A DNA stretch of 64,000 nucleotides, taken from Lactobacillus sp. ESL0791 (GTDB taxonomy: Bacteria; Bacillota; Bacilli; Lactobacillales; Lactobacillaceae). Made by a program: the position numbers and the translations under genes. The notes beneath the pieces were generated by a model. That model did no database searches. It was not told the origin of the DNA and saw only the letters and a list, made by a program, of their open reading frames with translations. Location of the stretch: positions 682,001-746,000 of the forward strand of contig NZ_JAQTHU010000001.1 in NCBI RefSeq assembly GCF_029433255.1, in the 5' to 3' direction. Shown piece after piece: positions 20,605 through 34,718 of the stretch. The stretch's first letter is position 1, and each line of letters opens with the position of its first letter.

Positions 20605-21834
20605 TGTAAGCACAAAATAACCACATGTATTTGAAGGCATACAAATAGCAGCATAAAAGCGTCAAGATTCTTTCTTTCTTGACTTGCAGACTTTTGTTCC
20701 CACGGCATATATGTATTCAATGCTTCTTCTTGGAGAAAGGCTCCTAATTTTTGCAGCTCCTCTAATAAAAGCTATAGATATGCAAGTATATCTATGCCAT
20801 TTTCAGTCGCACTTTTAATTAGCGTTAACCAAATTGCATTCGCTTCCGCACCTTTAGGATTTGTACTAAAAAGGAAATTCTTGCGGTCAATCACTAAAGT
20901 CTTGACTGCTTGTTCACAAGTATTATTGCTTAGATCGACTTCACCATAATCTAAGACATGGTTTAAATATTCCTGTTGTCCATTTGCATAAGCAATGGCT
21001 TTACCTAAACGTGACTTAGGCAATACCTTGATTTCTGACACACATTTCCAAAATTCAGCTAGTAATGGTTTCATTTTTTTTGCCGCATCACTAAACGATC
21101 GGCCGCTGGCAAATCTTGCCACATTCGTTCTTTAGCGAACATTTTCTGAATAATGTCAAATGGCGCTTGAGCCTGCTCGTCAGTTTTTAAAGCATCAAAG
21201 AATTTTCGCCTAGTATGAGCCCAGCAGCCAATCCGTGCCTTGCTAGCAACTTGATTGTAACCAGCATAACCATCACACTGCAAAACGCCAGTGAATCCTT
21301 GATATAGTTCTTGAGCAAAACTACTAGCACGCGTGGGGCTATAAGCATAATAAACTGCTGCCTGCTTAGCTCTTTCAACCGTTCGCATCACCCAAGCATA
21401 TGACTTGGACTGGGCTGGGCGCTTTGCTTCACGCAAGACCTGGACAGTTGTTTCATCACCTTGAAGATATTGCTGTGCCAGCAAATGCTTATGAATTGCA
21501 TCACAGACTGGTTTGACAAGCTTAACACCATTAATTACCCAATTGGCTAGAGTTGCATTACTAGTCTGCCAGCCTAAGCGTTGCCAGTTCTGCAGCTGCC
21601 GGTATAAATTTCTTCTTTGACCAACTTAGCCGGAATATAGCGCAGCTTATTCTGGAGTAGTTAACAGCCAACCTTAGTTAGTTGATGTAATGATCTTGGT
21701 TTGAGGATAGTTACCTTAACTTCAACGAAATCACGTTTATTTTCCAAAATAAATCACCTCAAAAATTATTTCTTGAGCTAATTATCGCAAAACTAACAGA
21801 TTAGCAGAAGACGGCCAGTTATTTTGTGCTTACA
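20605..21834 (-). mobile_element. IS66-like element, decayed, with perfect 17-bp terminal inverted repeats
   Basis: TGTAAGCACAAAATAAC at 20605-20621 recurs as its exact reverse complement at 21818-21834. GTAAG-type ends are typical of IS66. The 1.23 kb interior is shorter than complete IS66 elements (about 2.5 kb) and carries only a broken TnpC. No target-site duplication is evident (CTGTCAAG left, TTAAAATT right). Confidence 0.82.
20772..21747 (-). pseudogene. IS66 family transposase (TnpC), several frameshifts and deletions
   Basis: Pieces of TnpC in different frames. The N-terminal remnant starts at a TTG at 21747 and has a stop after KVGC. A short piece KLRYIPAKLVKEEIYTG follows. A central piece running from NWQRLGWQTSNATLANWVI through DETTVQVL, CDGYAGYN and GCWAHTRRKF ends at about 21071. 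The C-terminal piece GKAIAYANGQQEYL...VDLSNNTCEQAVKTLVIDRKNFLF lies in another frame to 20772. The Asp in DETTVQ, the Asp in CDGY and the Glu in NNTCEQAVK are the expected catalytic positions. The break near 21075-21120 and the missing segment between the first pieces make it non-functional. Confidence 0.85.
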
Positions 21835-21959
21835 TTAAAATTTTAATATGCATAGATTATTTTTACTGAAGTATAATTTTATATTGAAATTCTTATATTT
21901 GTATGATATATTACTTAATATAAATATAATTTTAAAATACGATAAGGAGGAGAATATTG

Positions 21960-22478
21960 ATGGTACTCTCAATATCTGAAAAAGTTTTAAAGCAGGATTT
22001 AGGTACAAAGAAAATAAACAAGTATTTTATCATTGATTTTTGTGAGACAGCTGGCATTTCAAGAACTGTATTTTATAAGCAGTACAAAAATGCCGCGGGC
22101 CTTTTTACATCTGTTCTTGTACTTCAGCTAAAAAGAGCCCTACGCAATCCTCGTAATAAGCCAATTAATCGTTTAGTTTATGATCTTCTGCTTAAGATGT
22201 ATCAAAATAAGCAATTTTATATAAATATCTATAATATTGTGACGAATCCCAATGAGTTTCATACTACCTTAAAAAAAGAAATCGCTAATTCGCTGGAAGG
22301 TTATATGAGACCTAAAGGTCCCTTTTCAGTCAGAAAAATCGAATTGGTTGCCGAGGGCGTGTACGCAGTGATTTTTCATTGGGTAGCGAATGATTTTAAA
22401 GAAGATATAAGAGATATATATCAATGTATAAATTTGTTTCTTCCAGTAATTGAAGAGTATTTAAAGAATGATAGATAA
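21960..22478 (+). CDS. TetR/AcrR-like transcriptional regulator
   Basis: 172 residues. N-terminal DNA-binding helix-turn-helix at about 18-55 (KINKYFIIDFCETAGISRTVFYKQYKN), then a helical ligand/dimer domain, in the manner of the DhaS/YbiH-type TetR subfamily of Firmicutes. ATG 21960 lies 9 bases after a perfect AAGGAGG; the TTG one codon earlier is less likely. There is no partner gene: it is bordered by the IS66 remnant upstream and by the promoter of rRNA operon 2 only about 50 bp downstream. AT-rich compared with its surroundings. Probably a stray survivor of an earlier locus; its target is unknown. Confidence 0.78.
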   Translation: MVLSISEKVLKQDLGTKKINKYFIIDFCETAGISRTVFYKQYKNAAGLFTSVLVLQLKRALRNPRNKPINRLVYDLLLKMYQNKQFYINIYNIVTNPNEFHTTLKKEIANSLEGYMRPKGPFSVRKIELVAEGVYAVIFHWVANDFKEDIRDIYQCINLFLPVIEEYLKNDR

Positions 22479-22528
22479 ATTATATAGATATGTATAAGCA
22501 GCTTAATTCAAAAAAGAATAAAAAAGAC

Positions 22529-22655
22529 TTGCCAAGGGGAGGATAAATTGCTAATATAAATAACTGTCGCCGGGAGGTAAGCAAAAAGAGCTTAAAAGAA
22601 AGCGACAAGCGAGCGAAAAAAGTTCTTGACAAAGAGAGCAAAAGTTTGCTAATAT
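22529..22655 (+). promoter_or_regulatory. tandem rRNA promoters P1 and P2 (operon 2)
   Basis: Identical to operon 1: P1 TTGCCA/TAATAT at 22529-22557 and P2 TTGACA/TAATAT at 22626-22655. Confidence 0.8.
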
Positions 22656-22834
22656 AAATAAGCTGCTTTTGAAAGAGGAAGCAACAGGTAGTACCTTGAA
22701 AACTGAACAATGTTTTCGCAAAATGTGCGGGTGAAAGAACCCAAACAAAAGAGCGAAGTCAATTTCGCAAGCAAATAAATCTGAGATAAACAATTTCAGA
22801 AACGAATGAGCAAACATTCAAACAAACAGATAAA

Positions 22835-27530
<4,696 letters not shown>

Positions 27531-27607
27531 AAAAGCGAAGCGATCTGGAAGGTTGATATTAGAAGATGGATTATATTTAGTTTTGAGTGTAAAAGCTCAG
27601 AGAAGAA

Positions 27608-27725
27608 GTACGGTGGCAAAAGCAAGAAGGAAACACCTGTTCCCATGTCGAACACAGAAGTTAAGCTTCTTAACGCTGAGAGTAGTTGGTGGGAGACTGC
27701 CTGCGAGGGTAGGAAGCTGCCGTGC
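27608..27725 (+). rRNA. 5S ribosomal RNA (operon 2)
   Basis: Same as the 5S of operon 1. Homology between the two operons stops exactly at its 3' GTGC. Confidence 0.93.
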
Positions 27726-27736
27726 TTTTTTAATAA

Positions 27737-27809
27737 TCCGGCTTAGCTCAGTTGGTAGAGCGCTTGACTGTTAATCAAGATGTCGTCAGTTCGAGTCTGA
27801 CAGCCGGAG
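27737..27809 (+). tRNA. tRNA-Asn (anticodon GTT)
   Basis: Acceptor TCCGGCT/AGCCGGA, discriminator G, anticodon loop CTGTTAA. First tRNA after rRNA operon 2. Confidence 0.95.
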
Positions 27810-27813
27810 TAAT

Positions 27814-27904
27814 GGAGTGTTGTCCGAGCGGCTTAAGGAGCATGATTGGAAATCATGTATACGGGTTTAATCCTGTATCGAGGGTTCAAATCCCTCACAC
27901 TCCG
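27814..27904 (+). tRNA. tRNA-Ser (anticodon GGA)
   Basis: Class II tRNA with long variable arm, anticodon loop TTGGAAA, discriminator G. Confidence 0.95.
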
Positions 27905-27928
27905 TTGACTTAGTTTTAAGTCATTAAT

Positions 27929-28001
27929 GGAGGATTAGCTCAGCTGGGAGAGCATCTGCCTTACAAGCAGGAGGTCACAGGTTCGAGCCCTGTATCCTCC
28001 A
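27929..28001 (+). tRNA. tRNA-Val (anticodon TAC), second copy
   Basis: Identical to the genes at 16649 and 28180, including the base before the acceptor stem. Confidence 0.95.
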
Positions 28002-28048
28002 TTAAAAGTGGTATTAGTAAAAATTTGCTGCTTATTATCCCAAAGTTC

Positions 28049-28076
28049 TTGATTTTTATCATTTGTTTAGTATACT
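28049..28076 (+). promoter_or_regulatory. promoter for tRNA-Glu/tRNA-Val pair
   Basis: TTGATT (28049-28054), 16 bp, TATACT (28071-28076) in the AT-rich gap between two tRNA genes. Suggests the last two tRNAs have their own transcript. Confidence 0.6.
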
Positions 28077-28103
28077 AGTAAATGTGCTTATTCAAGAGCT
28101 CAT

Positions 28104-28175
28104 GACCCGTTGGTCAAGTGGTTAAGACATCGCCCTTTCACGGCGGTAACATGGGTTCAAATCCCGTACGGGTCA
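28104..28175 (+). tRNA. tRNA-Glu (anticodon TTC)
   Basis: Acceptor GACCCGT/ACGGGTC, discriminator A, anticodon loop CTTTCAC. The second acceptor base is A, where many tRNA-Glu have G. Confidence 0.93.
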
Positions 28176-28179
28176 CTAT

Positions 28180-28252
28180 GGAGGATTAGCTCAGCTGGGA
28201 GAGCATCTGCCTTACAAGCAGGAGGTCACAGGTTCGAGCCCTGTATCCTCCA
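28180..28252 (+). tRNA. tRNA-Val (anticodon TAC), third copy
   Basis: Third identical tRNA-Val gene, four bases after tRNA-Glu. Confidence 0.95.
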
Positions 28253-28260
28253 TCGTTCTG

Positions 28261-28290
28261 AGACTACCAGATGAAATGGTAGTCTTTTTT
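28261..28290 (+). terminator. Rho-independent terminator of the tRNA cluster
   Basis: AGACTACCA-gatgaaa-TGGTAGTCT followed by a T run. Confidence 0.85.
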
Positions 28291-28323
28291 AATATTTAAA
28301 ATGTAGAACGAATAATTTTATCG

Positions 28324-28428
28324 GTTCAAGTCCTGAGAGGATTCAAGTTTTATTGCTTAAATTTGGTTTAGCATGAAATAATGAAGATGCCTTGTAACCG
28401 AGTGGCTATTGTCTATAGGGGGACTATT
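28324..28428 (+). promoter_or_regulatory. S(MK)-box (SAM-III) riboswitch of metK
   Basis: The leader contains AGATGCCTTGTAACCGA (28384-28400), the invariant core of the Enterococcus metK S(MK) box, downstream of AGTCCTGAGAGGAT (28329-28342), the partner strand. The ribosome site AGGGGGA (28418-28424) can pair with the AGTCC strand when SAM is bound, so translation of SAM synthetase is shut off by its product. Recognised from the published consensus; the fold is inferred by eye. Confidence 0.9.
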
Positions 28429-29625
28429 ATGGAAAAGCGTTTGTTTACTTCAGAATCTGTTTCTGAAGGACATCCGGATAAAGTGGCTGATCAGATATCT
28501 GATGCTATTTTAGATGCTATTTTGGCAAAGGATCCAGTAGCGCATGTGGCGTGTGAAACTATTGTTACTACTGGTTTAGTTTATGTTTTTGGCGAAATTT
28601 CTACTAATGCGTATGTTGATATTCAAAATGTGGTTCGAAAAACTGTATTACGAATTGGTTATGATAAGCCAGAATTGGGGTTTGATGGTAATAATTGTGC
28701 GGTACTAGTTGATATTGATGAGCAATCATCTGATATCGCTGAAGGTGTAGACCATTCGCTTGAAACAAGAGAAAATTCGACTGATAAATTAGATCAAATT
28801 GGTGCTGGTGATCAGGGATTGATGTTTGGCTTTGCAATTAAGGAAACACCGGAATTAATGCCTCTGCCAATTTCACTTGCACATCGCTTGATGAGAAAGG
28901 TAGCTGAATTAAGGAAAAATGGCACTTTGGAATGGCTTCGTCCGGATTCTAAAGCCCAGGTTACCGTTGAATACGATCAGAATAATAAACCTAAACGGGT
29001 TGATACGGTTGTAATTTCTACGCAGACCGATACTCAAGTGCCCAATAATGAAATTCGTCAGGCAATGATTAATCAGGTAATTAAAAAGGTTATTCCAGCT
29101 AAATATTTAGATGAAAATACACGCTTTTTGATCAATCCGTCTGGTCGGTTTGTTATTGGTGGGCCAAAAGGAGATTCTGGCTTAACTGGACGTAAGATTA
29201 TTGTTGACACTTATGGCGGTTATGCACGTCATGGTGGTGGCGCTTTTTCTGGAAAAGATCCGACAAAGGTTGACCGGAGCGCCAGTTATGCTGCGCGTTA
29301 TGTTGCTAAAAATATTGTTGCTGCGGGTCTTGCATATCGCTGTGAAGTGCAACTCGCATACGCAATCGGGGTTGCTCACCCGGTATCTGTGATGGTAGAT
29401 ACATCTGGTACAGGAAAGGTCAGCGATGAGGTTTTGACTGCTGCAATTCGGCAAATTTTTGATTTGCGTCCAGCCGGAATCATTAAAATGTTGAATTTAC
29501 AGAAACCAATTTATGAACAAACAGCTGCATATGGTCACTTTGGTAGAACTGATATTGACCTGCCATGGGAGAAGACGGATAAAGTTAAAGAATTGCAAGA
29601 CTTTGTGAAAAATGTAAATGAGTAG
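28429..29625 (+). CDS. metK: S-adenosylmethionine synthase
   Basis: Makes SAM from methionine and ATP in the cytosol; homotetramer with Mg and K. 398 residues, usual length. Seen: the ATP/Met-binding opening [21 protein letters not shown] (given here as its start and end: [13 protein letters not shown] and QISDA), the signature hexapeptide GAGDQG, and the P-loop-like [16 protein letters not shown]. An in-frame ATG at 28381 lies inside the riboswitch core and is not the start; ATG 28429 follows the riboswitch-controlled ribosome site AGGGGGA at 5 bases. Controlled by the S(MK) box directly upstream. Followed after 13 bases by an MFS gene. Confidence 0.96.
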   Translation: MEKRLFTSESVSEGHPDKVADQISDAILDAILAKDPVAHVACETIVTTGLVYVFGEISTNAYVDIQNVVRKTVLRIGYDKPELGFDGNNCAVLVDIDEQSSDIAEGVDHSLETRENSTDKLDQIGAGDQGLMFGFAIKETPELMPLPISLAHRLMRKVAELRKNGTLEWLRPDSKAQVTVEYDQNNKPKRVDTVVISTQTDTQVPNNEIRQAMINQVIKKVIPAKYLDENTRFLINPSGRFVIGGPKGDSGLTGRKIIVDTYGGYARHGGGAFSGKDPTKVDRSASYAARYVAKNIVAAGLAYRCEVQLAYAIGVAHPVSVMVDTSGTGKVSDEVLTAAIRQIFDLRPAGIIKMLNLQKPIYEQTAAYGHFGRTDIDLPWEKTDKVKELQDFVKNVNE

Positions 29626-29638
29626 TATGAGGTAATTG

Positions 29639-31093
29639 ATGAAAAAGACAAAAGTGCCAGTAGTGATGCTGGCAATTTTTATGACAACTTTTATGACCGC
29701 AATTGAAGGAACGATTGTCTCAACGGCAATGCCGACGATTGTTTCGGATCTGAATGGTCTAAAAATAATGAATTGGGTTGTATCAATTTTTTTATTTATG
29801 ACCGCCGTTTCAACGCCATTATACGGTAAATTAGCCGATAGTATGGGTAGAAAACCGGTTTTCTTATTCGGAATTGCCCTGTTTGTAATTGGTTCTTCAC
29901 TTTGCGGGCAGGCAAACAATATGATTGAATTAATCCTTTTCCGGGTAATTCAAGGTTTAGGATCCGGTGCGATTCAACCGGTTGCAATAACTATCATTGC
30001 TGATTTATACACATTGGATAAAAGAACTAAGATGCTAGGGCTTAATTCTAGTTTTTGGGGCTTTGCCTCAGTTATTGCTCCGCTGCTTGGCGGCTTTATT
30101 GTTCAGAATCTTTCTTGGCACTGGGTTTTCTATATTAATGTGCCAATTGGAGTTATTGCATTTTTATTGATTATTTTCTTTTTAAAAGAGCCAAAAAGAA
30201 ATGCTAAAACTTCGTTGGACATAAAGGGCACCTCATATTTAATAGTTCTTCTTCTTTCACTGATGTTTTTCATGCAGGAATTAGGCAGCCTCAGCTTGCT
30301 TGTTACACTGGCACTTCTGTTGTTAATTGTTGCCGCAGCTGTGGCATTTTTTAAGGCAGAAACAAAAGCAACTGATCCGATTATGCCGCTTGGAATGTTA
30401 AAAGATCGGGAGTTTCTAGCTCTTAACTTAATTACACTGTTCATTTCGGGAGTGGTGATTGGTTTTGAATTTTATATTCCAACTTGGATGCAAGGAATTA
30501 ATGGTACCAATGCTTCAATCGCCGGTTTTGCGGTAACTCCAAGCTCGGTAATGTGGGTTGTTGGTTCATTTACAATTGGTGGATTATTAAATAGGTTTGG
30601 AATTAAAAAGTCTTTTGATGGTTTTTTGCTTTTGCTGACAGTTGCCGATGTATTGCTGCTGCTTGTACCGCTACATACACCGTTTTGGGTATTTTGTGTG
30701 ATTGCGGCGATGAACGGCTTTTCCTTTGGTTCGGTGATTACTGCTTCCCAGGTGCGCTCGCAAGTGCTTGTAGAAAAAGAAAATATTGGGGTGGCAACTT
30801 CGTTTAATACTTTAATGAGGTATTTGGGCCAAACCATGATGGTTTCAATTTACGGCATCACTTTTAATACGGTTGTTGCCCGGCACCTTGCTCAGCATCC
30901 GTCGTTAAACGAAGGAATGATGAATAAAATTGTCTCTGCCGAAAAAGCGAAGGAATTGGCACCTAACTTGATTCCACAACTTAGGCAGGTGTTATTTAGC
31001 GCTTTAAAGGGTGTTTATGTTGTTTCACTTGTAGTTATTATCATTTCGTTTGTTCTTAACCATATCTACCAGGATCATCAAATTAAGGAATAA
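29639..31093 (+). CDS. DHA2 family MFS multidrug exporter
   Basis: Proton-driven drug/H+ antiporter of the 14-TM EmrB/QacA type. 484 residues with hydrophobic spans throughout. Seen: motif D1 near the start (FMTAIEGTIVSTAMPTI), motif A GKLADSMGRKPVF after TM2, motif B FRVIQGLGSGAIQP and motif C-like GFASVIAPLLGGFI. ATG 29639 has GAGG 6 bases upstream; the TTG one codon earlier is less likely. Follows metK by 13 bases without a terminator, so some read-through from metK is possible, though a functional link is not obvious. Substrate unknown. Confidence 0.9.
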   Translation: MKKTKVPVVMLAIFMTTFMTAIEGTIVSTAMPTIVSDLNGLKIMNWVVSIFLFMTAVSTPLYGKLADSMGRKPVFLFGIALFVIGSSLCGQANNMIELILFRVIQGLGSGAIQPVAITIIADLYTLDKRTKMLGLNSSFWGFASVIAPLLGGFIVQNLSWHWVFYINVPIGVIAFLLIIFFLKEPKRNAKTSLDIKGTSYLIVLLLSLMFFMQELGSLSLLVTLALLLLIVAAAVAFFKAETKATDPIMPLGMLKDREFLALNLITLFISGVVIGFEFYIPTWMQGINGTNASIAGFAVTPSSVMWVVGSFTIGGLLNRFGIKKSFDGFLLLLTVADVLLLLVPLHTPFWVFCVIAAMNGFSFGSVITASQVRSQVLVEKENIGVATSFNTLMRYLGQTMMVSIYGITFNTVVARHLAQHPSLNEGMMNKIVSAEKAKELAPNLIPQLRQVLFSALKGVYVVSLVVIIISFVLNHIYQDHQIKE

Positions 31094-31126
31094 AAAAATT
31101 CACATCGGTAAGGATGTGAATTTTTT
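31093..31126. terminator. bidirectional Rho-independent terminator
   Basis: AAAAAATTCACATC-ggtaag-GATGTGAATTTTTT between the convergent MFS and PAP2 genes. Confidence 0.88.
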
Positions 31127-31128
31127 AC

Positions 31129-31779
31129 TTATCTGTCGCTTTTTTCTTTAAGATAAAAATGGTAGAGGAAGGAATAGCCCAGCAACAAGAATGTGATCCC
31201 TTCAAGAAAGCCGCCTACAACGTCCGATGGGTAATGAACATGAGTAAAAATTCTCGTGTAGCCAATTAATAACGGAAAGCAGACCCATAAAAAAATCAGA
31301 ATAGATTTAAGCAGGCGATTTTTTATTAATAAAATTGTTAAAACAATTAGGATTCCAAATAATGCGGCACTGCCGACTGAATGACCCGACGGAAAACTGT
31401 AACCACTTGCTGAAACTAAATGGTGGGCACTGGGCCTTGGCCTGGCGATTACGTGCTTGATGATCCAATTATAGCCGTTAGCGGCAATCATCGTTCCTGC
31501 CGTAAATAGGGCATAGGCATATTGCCGAAAAACTACTAGGATAATAAATAAAATAGTGGTCTCGATAACAATGACACTCGTGTTACCCAAGTTGGTAAAG
31601 GTAGTGGCAAATTTAATGTTTTCCGGCTTATCGTTACAAATAAAATTAATGACGGTGTTATCAAAATCATGAATAAATTGATTACCAGAGGATACTAAAG
31701 TAGCCCATATAGCATAAATAATTGTAAAAATACAAGTAATAGGTAACACGTCTTTTGGTGGATGTTTTGTATTAATCAA
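31129..31779 (-). CDS. PAP2 family membrane phosphatase
   Basis: 216 residues, about six spans, with the three-part PAP2 signature: KHVIARPRPS (KX6RP), YSFPSGHSVGSAALFG (PSGH) and RIFTHVHYPSDVVGG (RX5HX3D). Such enzymes dephosphorylate undecaprenyl diphosphate (BcrC-like) or phosphatidic acid/PGP on the outer face of the membrane. The site lies between late spans as usual. Substrate cannot be told from sequence; undecaprenyl-PP is plausible given envelope genes nearby. Monocistronic, ATG 31779. Confidence 0.9.
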   Translation of the reverse strand: MINTKHPPKDVLPITCIFTIIYAIWATLVSSGNQFIHDFDNTVINFICNDKPENIKFATTFTNLGNTSVIVIETTILFIILVVFRQYAYALFTAGTMIAANGYNWIIKHVIARPRPSAHHLVSASGYSFPSGHSVGSAALFGILIVLTILLIKNRLLKSILIFLWVCFPLLIGYTRIFTHVHYPSDVVGGFLEGITFLLLGYSFLYHFYLKEKSDR

Positions 31780-31862
31780 AGTTTTCTCCCCTTGTTTTTT
31801 TTAGCATATGTGGTAAATTATAATCAATATCAATAAAAAAATAAAGGTTAGGAACTAATAGC

Positions 31863-32052
31863 AGTTAAGTTTTTGTACAGAGATGGATTGGTTGGTGTAA
31901 AATCTAAAAAACAAACTGTGAACTGAGCCTAGATATTGCCGTGCGTATTGCCATCCGCGTTAAGGGGCAGCAAGGGTTATGCTGAATAAGCATGAAACTT
32001 AGGTGGTACCGCGATTGTTCGTCCTATGAATTGATTTCATAGGACTTTTTTT
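31863..32052 (+). promoter_or_regulatory. T-box riboswitch of leuS
   Basis: Contains the T-box core AGGTGGTACCGCG (32001-32013), which pairs with the uncharged tRNA acceptor end, and a terminator hairpin GTCCTATGAA...TTCATAGGAC with T run (32021-32052). Stem I is marked by GGTTGGTGTAAAATC. A CTG triplet in GAACTGAGCC is the likely leucine specifier (inference). A -10 TATAAT lies at 31819-31824. Confidence 0.9.
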
Positions 32053-32070
32053 ATGAAGGAGCTAAAAGCT

Positions 32071-34485
32071 GTGTATAATCATAAAGTTGTTGAAAAGAAA
32101 TGGCAGAAGTATTGGGCAGACCATGATACTTTTAAGACGGGGGACGATCCCAAGAAGAAAAATTATTACGTGATGGATATGTTCCCGTTTCCATCTGGTA
32201 AGGGCCTCCATGTTGGGCACCCAGAGGGTTACACCGCGACTGATATCACAGCGCGAATGAAACGGGCACAGGGTTACAATGTGCTTTATCCGATGGGTTG
32301 GGATGCTTTTGGTTTGCCGACAGAGCAATATGCGCTGCAGACAGGACAGGATCCCGCTATCGTTACCAGGCAGAATATTGCCAATTTCAAGGAACAACTG
32401 CACAAGCTGGGCTTTTCTTATGATTGGAATCGGGAAATTGCCACCTGTGATCCAGAATATTATAAGTGGACCCAGTGGACTTTTGAGCAAATGTACAAGA
32501 ATGGCTTGGCATACGAGGCTGAAGTTCCGGTTAACTGGTCACCGGATTTAGGAACGGTTGTGGCCAATGAAGATATTGTCGACGGCAAAACCGAGCGTGG
32601 CGGTTTTCCAATTTATCGGCGCAATATGAAGCAGTGGATGCTGAAGATGACAGCTTATGCTGACCGCTTGCTTGCTGGCCTTGATAAGTTGGACTGGCCG
32701 GAAAATATTAAGGAAATGCAGCGCAATTGGATCGGTCGTTCCGTTGGTGCACAGGTTACTTTTAAAATTAAAAATTCAAACAGAACCTTTGATGTCTTCA
32801 CGACACGGCCGGATACTTTGTTTGGTGCCACTTACGCTGTGTTAGCACCAGAAAATAAGCTAGTTGGAGAAATTACTGCTGCTGGCTGCAAAGCAGAAGT
32901 GGATGCATATGTAAAAGAAATTGAATCAAAATCCGATCTTGAAAGAACAGATCTTAATAAAAATAAGACCGGTGTCTTTACTGGTGCGTATGCGATTAAT
33001 CCGGTAAATGGCGAAGAAATACCGATTTGGATTTCTGATTATGTTTTGGCGAGTTACGGTACTGGTGCGGTGATGGCGGTACCTGCTCATGACAGTCGTG
33101 ATTATGAATTTGCCAAAAAGTTTAATTTGCCGATCAAGACAGTTGTTAAAGGCGGCAACATAGAAAAAGAAGCTTATACCGGCGATGGTGTCCACATTAA
33201 TTCTGAATTTTTGAATGGGTTGAAAATTGAGGAAGCTAAGACAAAAATTGTTGACTGGCTGGAAGAACATAATGTCGGTAAAAAGAAGGTTAATTACAAG
33301 CTGCGTGACTGGGACTTTAGCCGGCAGCGTTACTGGGGTGAACCTATTCCTGTCATCCATTGGGAAGATGGGGAAACAACACTGGTTCCGGAAGACCAGC
33401 TGCCACTTGTTTTGCCGCATGAAACTGATATTAAGCCATCTGGCACGCCGGAGGGCCCGCTGGCTAACCTGACCGACTGGGTGAACGTTGTTGATAAGAA
33501 CGGCCGTAAAGGCAAGCGTGAGACCAATACCATGCCAAATTGGGCTGGCTCTTCGTGGTACTTTATCCGTTATGTTGATCCGCATAATGACCAAAAATTG
33601 GCTGATTATGACCTTCTTAAGAAATGGCTGCCTGTTGATCTCTATATCGGCGGGGCGGAACACGCAGTGCGTCATTTGCTGTATGCGCGCTTTTGGAACA
33701 TGGTTTTGTATGATTTAGGTGTGATTCCAAACGAGGAACCGTTCCAGCGTCTATACAATCAAGGCCTGATTTTAAAGAACCATGAAAAAATGTCCAAGTC
33801 CAAGGGTAACGTCGTTAACCCGGATGACGTGATTGAGGAATATGGTGCAGACAGCCTTCGAATGTATGAGATGTTCATGGGCCCGCTGGACGCATCGATT
33901 GACTGGGATGATAACGGTCCGGCTTCAACAAAGAAATTTTTGGACCGGGTATGGCGTTTATTCGTAAATGATCTTGATTTAAAGGCCATTCCGCAAGAAA
34001 ATATCGTAGCAGAAAATGATGGCACATTGGATAAAGTCTATAATGAAACGGTTAAGAAAGTTACGGAAGATTTTGAGGCACTGCACTTTAATACCGCAAT
34101 TTCGCAGTTGATGGTCTTTGTGAATGCAGCCCAAAAGGCAAAAACAATTCCGCGGGAATATGCGGAAGGCTTCATTACCCTGCTTGCACCAGTAGCACCG
34201 CACATGATGGAAGAAATTTGGCAGATTTTTGGTCATGATGAATCGGTTACTTTTGCTAAGTGGCCAAAATATGATGCCTCTAAGTTAATTGAGGCAACGG
34301 TTGAAATGATGGTCCAGATTAATGGGAAATTGCGGGGCAAGTTCGAGGCGGCTAAAGATACAGACAATGAAACCTTACAAAAAGATGCGTTAGCTTTGCC
34401 GCATGTTCAGAAGTTTTTAACTGGTAAAGAAGTCAAAAAGGTAATTGTGATTCCGAACAAAATCGTGAACATTGTTGCTAAATAG
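32071..34485 (+). CDS. leuS: leucyl-tRNA synthetase
   Basis: Class Ia aminoacyl-tRNA synthetase charging tRNA-Leu. 804 residues. Seen: HVGH (HIGH motif, 47-50) in [15 protein letters not shown], an inserted editing domain (about 220-400) with [12 protein letters not shown] and the [12 protein letters not shown] motif, KMSKS at 573-577 and the C-terminal anticodon-binding part. GTG 32071 is preferred to the in-frame ATG 32053: AAGGAG ends 9 bases before the GTG, while the ATG lies at the T-box terminator T run. Controlled by the T-box upstream, so expression rises when tRNA-Leu is uncharged. Confidence 0.96.
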   Translation: MYNHKVVEKKWQKYWADHDTFKTGDDPKKKNYYVMDMFPFPSGKGLHVGHPEGYTATDITARMKRAQGYNVLYPMGWDAFGLPTEQYALQTGQDPAIVTRQNIANFKEQLHKLGFSYDWNREIATCDPEYYKWTQWTFEQMYKNGLAYEAEVPVNWSPDLGTVVANEDIVDGKTERGGFPIYRRNMKQWMLKMTAYADRLLAGLDKLDWPENIKEMQRNWIGRSVGAQVTFKIKNSNRTFDVFTTRPDTLFGATYAVLAPENKLVGEITAAGCKAEVDAYVKEIESKSDLERTDLNKNKTGVFTGAYAINPVNGEEIPIWISDYVLASYGTGAVMAVPAHDSRDYEFAKKFNLPIKTVVKGGNIEKEAYTGDGVHINSEFLNGLKIEEAKTKIVDWLEEHNVGKKKVNYKLRDWDFSRQRYWGEPIPVIHWEDGETTLVPEDQLPLVLPHETDIKPSGTPEGPLANLTDWVNVVDKNGRKGKRETNTMPNWAGSSWYFIRYVDPHNDQKLADYDLLKKWLPVDLYIGGAEHAVRHLLYARFWNMVLYDLGVIPNEEPFQRLYNQGLILKNHEKMSKSKGNVVNPDDVIEEYGADSLRMYEMFMGPLDASIDWDDNGPASTKKFLDRVWRLFVNDLDLKAIPQENIVAENDGTLDKVYNETVKKVTEDFEALHFNTAISQLMVFVNAAQKAKTIPREYAEGFITLLAPVAPHMMEEIWQIFGHDESVTFAKWPKYDASKLIEATVEMMVQINGKLRGKFEAAKDTDNETLQKDALALPHVQKFLTGKEVKKVIVIPNKIVNIVAK

Positions 34486-34545
34486 GCTATTATATGTAAA
34501 TCTTTTTGTAGTTAATCATGTATTGTGTTTCTAAGAGTAAAAATT

Positions 34546-34584
34546 TAGTGATTCTATTTTTAATGGAGTAGAATCACTTTTTTA
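34546..34584 (+). terminator. Rho-independent terminator after leuS
   Basis: AGTGATTCTA / TAGAATCACT hairpin followed by a T run. Confidence 0.8.
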
Positions 34585-34671
34585 CATCTAAGAATAATTT
34601 ATTGAAAAACTGGCCAGATAATAGTTAATTTTTCTTAAAATGGATAATTATTTTGTTGAGAATTGACAGCA

Positions 34672-34701
34672 TTGCTTGCAAAATAAGATAGTTAGTATAC
34701 T
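34672..34701 (+). promoter_or_regulatory. candidate promoter of the flippase gene
   Basis: TTGCTT (34672-34677), 18 bp, TATACT (34696-34701), ending 17 bp before the start codon. Confidence 0.45.
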
Positions 34702-34718
34702 AGATTTAGGAAAATTAG

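Noticed and set aside
20460-20720. N-terminal extension of the inverted ISL3 transposase to 20720
   Set aside because: It crosses the IS end and into the IS66 remnant; the family-like sequence begins at ATG 20459.
32053-32070. ATG 32053 as the leuS start
   Set aside because: It lies at the end of the T-box terminator and overlaps the ribosome site that serves GTG 32071.
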